Below, piece by piece: positions 1 through 7,335 of a stretch of DNA of 11,107 nt. Origin of the DNA: Thermoplasmata archaeon. Its GTDB lineage: Archaea > Thermoplasmatota > Thermoplasmata > Thermoplasmatales > Thermoplasmataceae. The stretch is taken from contig JAJZOT010000022.1 in NCBI GenBank assembly GCA_021847855.1, forward strand, positions 1 through 11,107, written 5' to 3'. Each line of letters starts with the position of its first letter. The stretch's first letter is position 1. The notes below the pieces were generated by a model, which was not told the DNA's origin, made no database searches, and saw nothing but the letters and a program-made list of their open reading frames with translations. The translations under genes were made by a program, and so were the position numbers.

Positions 1-330
1 CGCCCCGTAGGGCCTGGACTAGTGTCTCAGAGTCCATCTCCGGGCTCCCCCTCTCAGGGCCCGTACCCGTCCTCGGCTATGTGGTCCTTTACACCACATA
101 CGACCTGATAGGCCGCAGACTCATCCTTAGGCGCCGAAGCTTTTGTCATCAAAGCATTCCAGCATATAATGGCTATGGGGAATTATCCTCAGTTTCCCGA
201 AGTTATGCCCCACCTAGGGGTAGATTATCCGCGTGTTACTGAGCGGTTCGCCGGTATCTTACGATCCCTTGACTCGCATGGCTTAGTCGAAACCTGATAG
301 CAGTGGCCGCCGGCAGGATCAACCGGAGTT
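1..330 (-). rRNA. rrs: 16S ribosomal RNA, 5' portion only
   Basis: The minus strand reads the conserved archaeal small-subunit 5' end TCCGGTTGATCCTGCCGG at about 311-328, followed by typical 16S 5'-domain sequence (for example the complement of ggactagtgtctcagagtcc near position 15). The mature 5' end is placed at about 328-330 from this motif. Only the first ~330 nt of a ~1470-nt gene are present, because the gene runs off the left edge. No tRNA or other RNA gene is seen immediately upstream of it. The archaeal form of the 5' end is direct sequence evidence for the domain. The exact mature end is inferred. Confidence 0.97.
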
Positions 331-520
331 AATCCTTTTAATTATAAATATATGGAATTTGGCGAGCCACAGTTTGCACCATTTCTCTTGTCAGAAGTGA
401 GACATTACTCACAACTCCATTTCTTCCAGTCCTGGAATTAAAGGTTCATTCTTACCCAAAGGTCTGTCCCCTTTTCGCCTTCAGACTGGTATTAATCAGC
501 TAATTAGCTGTTTTGTGCGT
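331..520 (-). other. 16S pre-rRNA leader with small inverted repeats
   Basis: This stretch lies between the predicted promoter and the mature 16S and contains no gene. It carries several short inverted repeats: GTGAG/CTCAC (397-401 and 408-412), TTCCAG/CTGGAA (424-429 and 432-437), and the perfect 14-bp palindrome CAGCTAATTAGCTG (497-510). Archaeal 16S leaders normally form one arm of a processing stem closed by a bulge-helix-bulge motif. The partner arm lies 3' of 16S, outside the window, so the stem cannot be tested here. Confidence 0.6.
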
Positions 521-541
521 AATCCAGATTATAGCAAAACC

Positions 542-549
542 GTATATAA
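542..549 (-). promoter_or_regulatory. Promoter of 16S rRNA (TATA box with BRE)
   Basis: On the minus strand a purine-rich BRE-like stretch, CGAAAGAG, directly precedes TTATATAC. This is a strong archaeal TATA box and would place transcription start near 519, about 190 nt before mature 16S. The position and match to the archaeal consensus are seen directly. Use as the rRNA promoter is inferred from its being the best match upstream of the gene. Confidence 0.7.
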
Positions 550-572
550 CTCTTTCGAACATCAAAAAAAGA

Positions 573-580
573 GTATTTAA
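573..580 (-). promoter_or_regulatory. Possible second (tandem) TATA box for 16S
   Basis: TTAAATAC on the minus strand lies 31 nt upstream of the stronger TATA box and only about 30 nt downstream of the rpoK stop codon. Tandem promoters are common for rRNA genes. The BRE-like context (ATGAATCC) is weaker than for the proximal box. Confidence 0.35.
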
Positions 581-609
581 TGGATTCATGGAAAAAATAG
601 ACAGGTGAT

Positions 610-786
610 TTACGGTATTTCGCGTTTTATGGTTATGGGTATAAAGTTGTTTTCGAACTCTAACATCGCTATATCAACCGGATCTGTCATTTCTGGCGGT
701 ACATCAATTATTACCGGTGCACCCATGGATATCTGCAAGGCCCTTGCACCTATTATCCTCGCTTTTTCAAATTTAGTGTATGACAT
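610..786 (-). CDS. rpoK: DNA-directed RNA polymerase subunit K (Rpo6/RpoK)
   Basis: This is the archaeal homologue of eukaryotic Rpb6, a small assembly subunit of RNA polymerase. The 58-residue product begins MSYTKFEKARIIGARALQIS and continues through MGAPVII and DPVDIAMLEF to IPITIKREIP. This is the conserved RpoK core (the YTxFEKARIIGARALQ block and the C-terminal PITxxR block), and the length is normal for the family. I chose the ATG at 786; a TTG at 795 would add three residues (MIF) and has GGGA just upstream. A TATA-like box at 823-831 fits a short leader. The gene is followed after only ~30 nt by the 16S promoter region on the same strand, so readthrough into rRNA is possible. Confidence 0.93.
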   Translation of the reverse strand: MSYTKFEKARIIGARALQISMGAPVIIDVPPEMTDPVDIAMLEFENNFIPITIKREIP

Positions 787-822
787 AAAAATCAATAGAA
801 TCCCTAGATAATGAAACCAGAT

Positions 823-831
823 ATATTAAAA
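823..831 (-). promoter_or_regulatory. TATA-like promoter of rpoK
   Basis: The minus strand reads TTTTAATAT in an AT-rich gap between metG and rpoK. The predicted start of transcription is near 800, giving a leader of about 5 to 15 nt depending on the start codon used. This suggests rpoK can be transcribed separately from metG. Confidence 0.45.
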
Positions 832-928
832 CTTGTATAGTCAAACCGCCCATATTTTCTAAATATATAATTTATGTTATTTAAATTTACGGCATGGTCC
901 ATTAAACTCGTTGAATGCCCTCTCCCTG

Positions 929-3064
929 TTATCTCACACTTGCAGGAACCATGACATTTTTCTGTGAAACAACATTTGATCCAGCAACGGTTAATGGCAA
1001 TCTCAAGCCGTCGATCTCGGCAGTAGCTACAGGCATTCCATTATTTTCTTCAACCCGGAGTTTCATTTTCAAGATCTGCTCCATGTCTATCTTCCCTGAG
1101 GAATTATACTCAAGGTTCCCAATTCTTACCTGTCCTCCTGTCGAGGCAGCATTGTCTGCAGGAGTAAGTATAGAAACCGTTTTTCCATCATCCGCAGCCA
1201 GAAGCATACCCTGAGATTCTTCCCCTCTGAGCTTTGCCCATTTCAGGTTGTCAACCACAACTATCTTCATTCCTACCAGTTCATCCGGAGTGTAATAATT
1301 CCTGAGACCTGCAACGATCTGGGCTTCCCTGTAGCCAAGGTCCACCCTGAGAACGTAAAGCTTGTCAGCATTTGTGTGGTTATTCACTTCCTTTATCTGT
1401 CCTATTCTCAAATCGAGGCAATTCGGGTTTTCTTTCAGGAGTTCCAGTTTATGGAATGGCGGATCTGTCTTCACAGGGAAAAATTCTGAATTTTCCTTTA
1501 CGAACAGATTGGCTGTGAAACCTGTTTCCCTGAACTTTGACGATCCTATTATCTCCAGCATCTTTTGTGAAGTTGAAGGTATCACCGGATAGGAAATCCC
1601 ACATATATACTGCGCCAGTACGAGAGAGTGGTAGAGCTTTGAAATGCATTTGTTCCTGTCCGATTTTATCAGCTTCCATGGTTCGGATTGGTTAAAATAT
1701 CCATTTGCATATTTGACCAGTTCAAGCCATTCTCCCATTGCCTTCTTGATCTCAGACTGATTCACAAAACTCGAGAATGCCTGAATTCTTTCCTGGGCAA
1801 ATCTCATAGCATCGATGTCTCTATCATCCGTATTGACAGTTTTTGATGAAATATGCAGACCGTTGTTTGTTATGAAACTCACAAGCCTGTGAATGTAGTT
1901 TCCAAATTTATCTATCAGTTCCGTGTTGACTTTACTCTGCAAGTCTTCCACGGTGAAATCTGTATCCGCGCCTTCCGGCAGTATTGATGCCATGTAGTAT
2001 CTGACGTAGTCTTTCGGAACAACCTTGATTATTTCATCAACCGAAAACCCTATTCCACGGCTCTTCGAAAACTGCTTACCCTTGAAAGTCAGGTATTCAT
2101 TCGCAGTCACCATATACGGAAGATTGTAATCTCCCCTTGCCATGAGCATGGCCGGCCATATTATTGTGTGAAACGATATATTGTCCTTGCCCATGAAATG
2201 ATAGTTTTTTACTTCCGGATTCTTGTAGAATTCCTCCCAGTAGTTATCATGTCCCGTCATTTTCGAATATATCCTAGCGGCTGACACATATCCAATGAGG
2301 GCCTCAAACCACACATAGATCCGCTTGTGTTCATATCCTTCAAGGGGGACCGGAACCCCCCATTCTATGTCCCTGGTCATTGGCCTTTCTTTCAGGCCAT
2401 TCTCTATGAAGTTTCTCGTAAATGAAAGGACGTTATGCCTCCAGAAATTCTTTGTCTCAAGCCATTGCAGAAGCTGATCCTGAAATCGATCCAGCTGGAA
2501 AAACATGTGCTTCGTCTCCCTGAATTCCGGAGTTTCGCCACAAATCACACATCTTGGAGACTTAAGATCCATGGGATCAAGTGTCAAACCACAATTGTCG
2601 CATTGATCTCCCCTGGATCCTTCAAATCCACAATTCGGGCAGGTACCTTCAATGTATCTGTCTGGCATGAAGCGGTTACATTTCGGGCAGAATGGGGAAA
2701 ACATGGACCTTTCAACAAGCAGGCCTTTATTGTAAAAGTCGAGGAAGAATTCCTTGACTGTGTCCTTGTGTTCCTGATAGGTGGTTCTGGAGAAAAGATC
2801 GAAAACAATATCCAGACTCCTGAAGGATTCCTCATGCTCGCGGTGATACTTATCTGCGATTTCTATCGGGCTGACATTCTGTTTATCTGCTGAAATTGTG
2901 ACGGGGGTGCCGTGTTCATCACTGCCGGATATGAAAAGCACTTCGTTGCCGTTCATCCTCTGGAATCTCACAAAAATATCAGCGTTAAGGTAGGCTCCTG
3001 CAACATGCCCAAGATGCAACGGTCCGTTCGCATACGGAAGCGCACAGTTTACCAGGATCTTCAA
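929..3064 (-). CDS. metG: Methionyl-tRNA synthetase with fused C-terminal tRNA-binding domain
   Basis: This cytoplasmic class Ia synthetase charges tRNA-Met (initiator and elongator) with methionine. The 711-residue product shows the HIGH motif as HLGH (residues 17-20) after ALPYANGP. Four CxxC knuckles follow (Cys126/129, 142/145, 155/158, 172/175), enough for two zinc sites in the connective peptide. The WFEALIGYV block lies near 252-260 and the KMSKS loop appears as FSKSRG (332-337). From about residue 600 comes an EMAP-II/Trbp111-type OB-fold tRNA-binding domain (LDLRIGQI, HTNADKLY, GLRNYYTPDELVGMKIVVV), which drives dimerisation and tRNA binding in many MetRS. The start is TTG, supported by a strong Shine-Dalgarno site 10 nt upstream. 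All expected parts are present. It follows the ThDP-enzyme gene after a ~110-nt gap that carries its own TATA candidates. Confidence 0.98.
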   Translation of the reverse strand: MKILVNCALPYANGPLHLGHVAGAYLNADIFVRFQRMNGNEVLFISGSDEHGTPVTISADKQNVSPIEIADKYHREHEESFRSLDIVFDLFSRTTYQEHKDTVKEFFLDFYNKGLLVERSMFSPFCPKCNRFMPDRYIEGTCPNCGFEGSRGDQCDNCGLTLDPMDLKSPRCVICGETPEFRETKHMFFQLDRFQDQLLQWLETKNFWRHNVLSFTRNFIENGLKERPMTRDIEWGVPVPLEGYEHKRIYVWFEALIGYVSAARIYSKMTGHDNYWEEFYKNPEVKNYHFMGKDNISFHTIIWPAMLMARGDYNLPYMVTANEYLTFKGKQFSKSRGIGFSVDEIIKVVPKDYVRYYMASILPEGADTDFTVEDLQSKVNTELIDKFGNYIHRLVSFITNNGLHISSKTVNTDDRDIDAMRFAQERIQAFSSFVNQSEIKKAMGEWLELVKYANGYFNQSEPWKLIKSDRNKCISKLYHSLVLAQYICGISYPVIPSTSQKMLEIIGSSKFRETGFTANLFVKENSEFFPVKTDPPFHKLELLKENPNCLDLRIGQIKEVNNHTNADKLYVLRVDLGYREAQIVAGLRNYYTPDELVGMKIVVVDNLKWAKLRGEESQGMLLAADDGKTVSILTPADNAASTGGQVRIGNLEYNSSGKIDMEQILKMKLRVEENNGMPVATAEIDGLRLPLTVAGSNVVSQKNVMVPASVR

Positions 3065-3074
3065 ATTAATCAGA

Positions 3075-3081
3075 CACCTCC
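3075..3081 (-). promoter_or_regulatory. Shine-Dalgarno site fixing the TTG start of metG
   Basis: GGAGGTG on the minus strand is a seven-base match to the complement of the archaeal 16S 3' end and lies 10 nt before TTG at 3062-3064. The conserved MetRS N-terminus (KILVNCALPYANGP) begins right at this TTG, so the unusual start is well supported. Confidence 0.8.
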
Positions 3082-3097
3082 CTCACCAATTGTGATC

Positions 3098-3119
3098 CAA
3101 TATAAGTTTTTGATTATAG
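3098..3119 (-). promoter_or_regulatory. Candidate metG promoter (two TATA-like boxes)
   Basis: On the minus strand, CTATAATC (about 3112-3119) and TTATATTG (3098-3105) are both TATA-like, separated by an A-rich stretch. The distal one would give a leader of about 25 nt that includes the Shine-Dalgarno site; the proximal one would start transcription within or next to it. The distal box is therefore the better fit for metG. Confidence 0.4.
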
Positions 3120-3121
3120 CT

Positions 3122-3144
3122 GAACCGGATTGGTTCCACCGAAC
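3122..3144. repeat. Short alternating inverted repeats upstream of metG
   Basis: GAACC (3122-3126) pairs with GGTTC (3132-3136), whose GTTC can instead pair with GAAC (3141-3144). Two mutually exclusive small hairpins are thus possible in the gap between the ThDP-enzyme gene and metG, next to the metG TATA candidates. No T-run follows on the minus strand, so a classic terminator is unlikely. Confidence 0.35.
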
Positions 3145-3173
3145 GAAGAATGAGAAATTTGACAGATCAGTAT

Positions 3174-4715
3174 TCAGAAGAACAGTTTCGGGATGCTCTT
3201 ATCAACATGTACAACCAGAACCTTGGCCATTTCTCCTTCTGCAAGCCAATCCAGTTCATTGAGTGATTCGTCTCCCTCTCTCGCTTCGACACCGAACGCT
3301 TCGGATATTTTCACAATATTCGTCCTGAAAGAAAGAAATGGCGCTTTCTCAACTCCGGGATAAAAACTTGTAGAGAAGCTCTTGAGAATGGAATATCCCT
3401 GATTGTCGAGTACCAGGATTTTTAATGGCAGATTATACTGGGATACCGTCCACAGGGTCTGTACAGTGTACATCATAGAACCATCTCCGATTATCTCCAG
3501 TACCCTCGGGTTCTTCATGGATATGCCGGCGGCCGCCGGAGTCGCCCACCCAAGTTGTCCGCTTTTTGCGGTGAAATATGAACGATCCCTGTATCCAAGA
3601 TTTTTTCTGACAGCCACTGATGCTGATATTGCCTCATCAACAATGACATAATCATGGAACTTTTTTCTGACTTTCTGGAGTACGTAGTTCATGCCCAGGG
3701 TTCTTCTTTCCCTGGCTGCCACACTTCCGGCAGAGAGGTCTTCAGGTCTCCGGAAATCTCCCTTCGGTTTCACAATCTTTGTCAGTTCCCTCATAAAAAG
3801 GCCCGGATGGCTTGTTATGAACTCACCGTACTTGAATGAAGGTGACAGGGATATAGTTATAACCTTCTTGCCCGGAAGAAGAGGAGACTGGAGATAAGGG
3901 TAGATCGTAAAATCTCCCCCGAAGTTCAGTATCAGGTCATTTTTCATCAGGATCATGTTCATGGCAGTCGTTGCCGGCAGGATATCTCCAGCAAACCTGT
4001 GATTTCCTGACCTGAAACAGGCCCGGCTGCTTAAAGGCTCTGCATACACTGGGCAGCCCACCTTTTCGGCGAAATTCACGGCATCGTCCATGGAACCGTA
4101 TGCGTCAATTTCCGATCCCGATATTATCGCCGGGCTGGCGGCTTCTTCAATGCATTTCGCCACGTATTCCACCTCAGCCATATCCACAAGCGCAGTGTTT
4201 GGATATTTCCAAGCCAGTCCAATATAATCAGCCTCCTCTTCCATCACGTCCATTGGAAATGAAACAAACACTGGACCCATGGGAGGTTCGAGGCTCTTCA
4301 TCGCTGCCCGTTTGAGTGATCTTTCGATATCTTCCGGGTTTCTCACCTCATACCGGTATTTTACTGCATCGCTGACCAGTGAAAGAAGGTCGTGTGAAAG
4401 AAGAGGTTCGTAGTACACATGACGGTTATCCTGCTGACCCGAGGTTATGACAACAGGCGATCTGTTGAGACGCGCGGTGTGGATAAATGCCATTGAATTC
4501 GCCACGCCGGGAAGGGTGTGCAGGTTGACTATAGACGGCGTGCCGGTGTACTGTGCAAGTCCGTCGGCCATCCCTACCGATATGGAGTCATGGAGAGTCA
4601 GGACGTAATCCTTGATTTCCCGTAGCATTGGTATCTCCGTCGATCCCGGATTGCCGAAAACCGGGCCGATCCTCAGATCATTAAGCGTCCTTGCGAACAG
4701 TTCATAGCCTTTCAA
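3174..4715 (-). CDS. ThDP-dependent 2-oxoacid decarboxylase, benzoylformate decarboxylase-like
   Basis: A full-length (513 aa) thiamine diphosphate enzyme with the three-domain layout of the acetolactate synthase / benzoylformate decarboxylase (BFD) superfamily. The N-terminal Pyr domain has FGNPGSTEIP (residues 20-29), LTLHDSISVGMADG (39-52) and NLHTLPG (64-70). The C-terminal PP domain has the ThDP/Mg motif GDGS (410-413) ending in DNQG (Asn438). Alignment by eye to BFD shows Ser25 and His66 matching Ser26 and His70. Asp43 replaces the usual activating Glu47, and Tyr272 probably replaces His281. Family membership is firm; the substrate is open, and acetolactate synthase-like activity is an alternative. 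The start is TTG, directly after the TGA of the corrected dehydrogenase frame, with AAGGTG six nt upstream. Co-translation with the dehydrogenase is therefore likely. Confidence 0.9.
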   Translation of the reverse strand: MKGYELFARTLNDLRIGPVFGNPGSTEIPMLREIKDYVLTLHDSISVGMADGLAQYTGTPSIVNLHTLPGVANSMAFIHTARLNRSPVVITSGQQDNRHVYYEPLLSHDLLSLVSDAVKYRYEVRNPEDIERSLKRAAMKSLEPPMGPVFVSFPMDVMEEEADYIGLAWKYPNTALVDMAEVEYVAKCIEEAASPAIISGSEIDAYGSMDDAVNFAEKVGCPVYAEPLSSRACFRSGNHRFAGDILPATTAMNMILMKNDLILNFGGDFTIYPYLQSPLLPGKKVITISLSPSFKYGEFITSHPGLFMRELTKIVKPKGDFRRPEDLSAGSVAARERRTLGMNYVLQKVRKKFHDYVIVDEAISASVAVRKNLGYRDRSYFTAKSGQLGWATPAAAGISMKNPRVLEIIGDGSMMYTVQTLWTVSQYNLPLKILVLDNQGYSILKSFSTSFYPGVEKAPFLSFRTNIVKISEAFGVEAREGDESLNELDWLAEGEMAKVLVVHVDKSIPKLFF

Positions 4716-5646
4716 TCATAGCACCTTGTAGAGAGGCTGGAGTCCCTGCACATATTTCATCACATTGGCGACTGTTTCCGTTATAAACCTCTGCTGGCTT
4801 TCCATGGTGACCCCTGCTATGTGCGGTGAAAAAATAACCATTGTCCAGCCTGAACAGTTCGGATGAGAAATCAGGCGGCTCCTGACTGTATACATCTATT
4901 CCAGCCCTTATGCCCTTTGTTTTGATCGCTTTTATCATTGCTGCCTCGTCTACGACCTCGCCCCTCGATGTGTTTATGAAAATCGAGCCATCCTTCATTG
5001 TATTGAACTGTTTCTCGGCGATGAAATTTTTTGTCTCCGGAGTTAGCGGAACGTGAAGAGATATTATGTCAGATTTAGCGAGAAGTTCATTCATTGAATA
5101 AAATTTCAACCCGAGAATCTCCTCGTCCTCTTCCGGCAGTCTTACTGGATCATAATAGACAGTGTTCGCTCCGAAATAGAGCAGTCTCTCTGCCAGTTTT
5201 CTGCCTATTGCACCCATTCCTATGATGCCGAAAGTCTTTCCCATCAGGTCCATTGAGTTTGTCAGGACCGGCCAGTTGCCTTTGAGTATCTCGTTGTGGA
5301 AGTGTATCAGGTTCTTCAGGTGAGCAAGAGCCATTGTTATTACATGTTCCGCTACACTCTCCTTGTTTGCCACAGGTATGTTGCAAAGCATTATTTTTCT
5401 CGATTTGACAGCGTCCTGATCCACGTTGTCATAACCGGTGCTTGATATCTGTATCATTTTCAGGTTTGGAAGTTTTGAAATAAGATTTCCGTCAATTCTT
5501 GTGAATGTCGTAGCCACCAATACCTCGGCATTGTGTTCCGTAAAATCCGTAGAAGTTGAGATTTCACCATCCGGCAGTATCTGCCTGATGATCTCCCTGA
5601 TATCGTCTATGGGAAGGAACGGCGGCAAAATGATGAGAACCTTCAT
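4716..5646 (-). CDS. D-isomer 2-hydroxyacid dehydrogenase, frameshifted near the C-terminus
   Basis: An NAD(P)-dependent dehydrogenase of the PGDH / D-lactate dehydrogenase / glyoxylate reductase family that interconverts a D-2-hydroxyacid and a 2-oxoacid. From Met at 5646: Rossmann GMGAIG (143-148), substrate Arg in NTSRGEVVD (Arg228), and the acid of the catalytic pair in DVYSQEPP (Glu256). After RLDN the reading frame as written goes wrong (GYFFTAHSRGHHG) and runs to 4702, into the next gene. The other frame gives SPHIAGVTMESQQRF, ending in TGA at 4716-4718. That frame carries the catalytic His (about residue 275) and the expected C-terminal helix. Removing one base from the A6 run at 4829-4834, or one C at 4838-4839, restores a normal ~309-residue enzyme. 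A TTG at 5655 could add three residues. Exact substrate unknown. Confidence 0.88.
4722..4727 (-). promoter_or_regulatory. Shine-Dalgarno site for the ThDP enzyme, inside the upstream gene
   Basis: AAGGTG on the minus strand lies six nt before the TTG at 4713-4715 and within the last codons (Lys-Val) of the corrected dehydrogenase frame. It supports the TTG start and translational coupling of the two genes. Confidence 0.65.
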
Positions 5647-5666
5647 GATGTACAATTAACGTGGGG

Positions 5667-5673
5667 CTAAATG
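5667..5673 (-). promoter_or_regulatory. Weak TATA-like element for the dehydrogenase operon
   Basis: The minus strand reads AAAAAACC followed by CATTTAG, centred about 24 nt upstream of the ATG at 5646, which is leaderless spacing. No Shine-Dalgarno sequence is visible before that ATG. The match to a TATA box is poor. Confidence 0.3.
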
Positions 5674-5816
5674 GTTTTTTCCCACACAGCGTTTTTCTTT
5701 TTGAGGCGCTTCAGCTTAAACTGCACCGGAAAACTCTGGCACACCTCTCCCGACAACTGCTTTGAGAAGTGCAGGGTCACCCGTAACGGTAGAAAGAAGT
5801 TAAGGGAATGGTTATT

Positions 5817-7328
5817 TCATGAGACTACTTTCTCGAATCTTGTTTCGACCCATTTTCTGTCCATGTTCGAAAGGAAATATCCGAGTCTCGGTCCTTTGTC
5901 CTTCCCGATCAGTACTTTATAAAATACTGAAAAACCCTCCTTGGTATCAAATTCGCTAGACTTTATGAGTTCATGAACGCCATTGTGTATCTGGTCAGGC
6001 TGCCATTCCATTCCTTCAATTCTCTTGCGGAATTCCCTTATCAAGCCCTTCTCCCGGTCGTCCAGGCTTACGGTGCTATCCAGGGGCAGGATGCTGAACT
6101 TGACCTGATCCGGAGCATATTTGCCCAGCCATGCCTTGACAACTTTGATCTTGTTCGAAAGTTCTGGAGTTATGCTGGCATGGTTGTAACCGTTCCTCTG
6201 GATTGCAACCAGCATCTGGTTTTCTTTCGGATAAATCTGTACAAGCGTAATCAGATGCCTGAAGCTTATGAGGTCCTCCTTTTTTCCGGTGTCGATCCTT
6301 GACAGTTCATAGATTCTTCTTGAATCGTCATTGCTGATCTCCTCCCGGTTGAAATAAGCGTCCTCGTATTTTTCATATTCATCTATAAGATTGAGGAGAC
6401 CGAGTCCGGGATCAAAATCGATATGCCTACCTGGCTGGCTTCTGGCTATGAGGAATCTGAGTATCTCCGGTGGGGCGAACTCAACCATGTCTGATGCTGG
6501 GATGTTTATTCCAGTAGACGAATGCATTGCACCCTTGCCCTTCAGGAATATGCGCTCGTAAATCAATGGTTTTGGAGCATTCTTTCCGAATATTTCTTCC
6601 AGTATCTTCTTTCCAGTGTCGTAAGACCCTCCTGCAGCACCATGATCTTTTCCGAAGGGCTCGACGGTAACACCCAATGCGAACCATTTGGCGGGCCATT
6701 CAATCCTCCAGGGAAGCTTGCCATCGTCCTTCCTGATGTCTGCCTTTCCCGTATTTCCGCATTTGCAGCTATATTCAATGTACGGGAAACTGTATGAGAC
6801 AACAGCTGTGGAATTTATTTTCCCGCACCGGGAGCAGATCGGATTGTAAGGCGCCCAGTCTGTTTCTATCTCCCTGCCTGAAACATCCTCAAGAATTTTT
6901 CTGATCCTGTCCTGGTTTTTCATGACAATGTCGATAGCTTCGGTGAAAAGGCCTTTCCTGTACAGGTCTGATGTTCTCAGGACCTCTACCTTTACGTTGA
7001 TGACTTCCAGTGTTTTCAGAAATGGTGCAAGAAAGTATTCCGAATATTTTCCGTCGCCGGCTGGAGCCGGTATCACATACAAAGGTTTCCCCACATGCTG
7101 GGAGTACGTCTGTGGGAGGAATGGGTAGACTTTCCTGAGCGGGTCCATGTCGTCGCACAGGTAAATGAATCTTGAGTTCAGTCCCTTATCTACAGAGGCT
7201 TTATAGATCAGGTCACCTGTTAAAATCTCCCTCATATTGCCAACATGTATTGGCCCGGAAGGTGAAATGCCGGTCGAGATCACCTGTTGTCCGGTGAGAT
7301 CTTTTGTGAAAGCGTCAGCCCAGTGCAT
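5817..7328 (-). CDS. lysK: Lysyl-tRNA synthetase, class I
   Basis: Charges tRNA-Lys with lysine using the class I (Rossmann) fold found in most archaea and some bacteria, unlike the class II enzyme of most other organisms. The 503-residue product has GISPSGPIHVGNMRE (HIGH motif as HVGN, 28-31), a zinc-ribbon-like set Cys165/168 and Cys188/190, WPAKWFALGV and EPFGKDHGAAGGSYDTG (about 211-239). The KMSKS loop appears as KGAMHSSTG (265-273), typical of class I LysRS. The C-terminal helical anticodon-binding region runs from about 330 on. The length is normal. It begins with ATG seven nt after the gfcR stop, so the two genes form an operon. No clear Shine-Dalgarno sequence is seen in the short gap. 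Confidence 0.98.
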   Translation of the reverse strand: MHWADAFTKDLTGQQVISTGISPSGPIHVGNMREILTGDLIYKASVDKGLNSRFIYLCDDMDPLRKVYPFLPQTYSQHVGKPLYVIPAPAGDGKYSEYFLAPFLKTLEVINVKVEVLRTSDLYRKGLFTEAIDIVMKNQDRIRKILEDVSGREIETDWAPYNPICSRCGKINSTAVVSYSFPYIEYSCKCGNTGKADIRKDDGKLPWRIEWPAKWFALGVTVEPFGKDHGAAGGSYDTGKKILEEIFGKNAPKPLIYERIFLKGKGAMHSSTGINIPASDMVEFAPPEILRFLIARSQPGRHIDFDPGLGLLNLIDEYEKYEDAYFNREEISNDDSRRIYELSRIDTGKKEDLISFRHLITLVQIYPKENQMLVAIQRNGYNHASITPELSNKIKVVKAWLGKYAPDQVKFSILPLDSTVSLDDREKGLIREFRKRIEGMEWQPDQIHNGVHELIKSSEFDTKEGFSVFYKVLIGKDKGPRLGYFLSNMDRKWVETRFEKVVS

Positions 7329-7335
7329 ATATTAA

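Noticed and set aside
2435..2893. 152-codon open frame on the plus strand inside metG
   Set aside because: It lies wholly antisense to the zinc-binding region of a clear MetRS, shows no recognisable domain and has no promoter or ribosome site.
4702..4715. A true 14-nt overlap between the dehydrogenase and ThDP-enzyme genes
   Set aside because: The overlap exists only in the shifted frame; the homologous frame stops at 4716-4718, just before the TTG.
5671..5922. 83-codon plus-strand frame running from the intergenic gap into lysK
   Set aside because: Its second half is antisense to the conserved C-terminus of LysRS, and no ribosome site or promoter was found.
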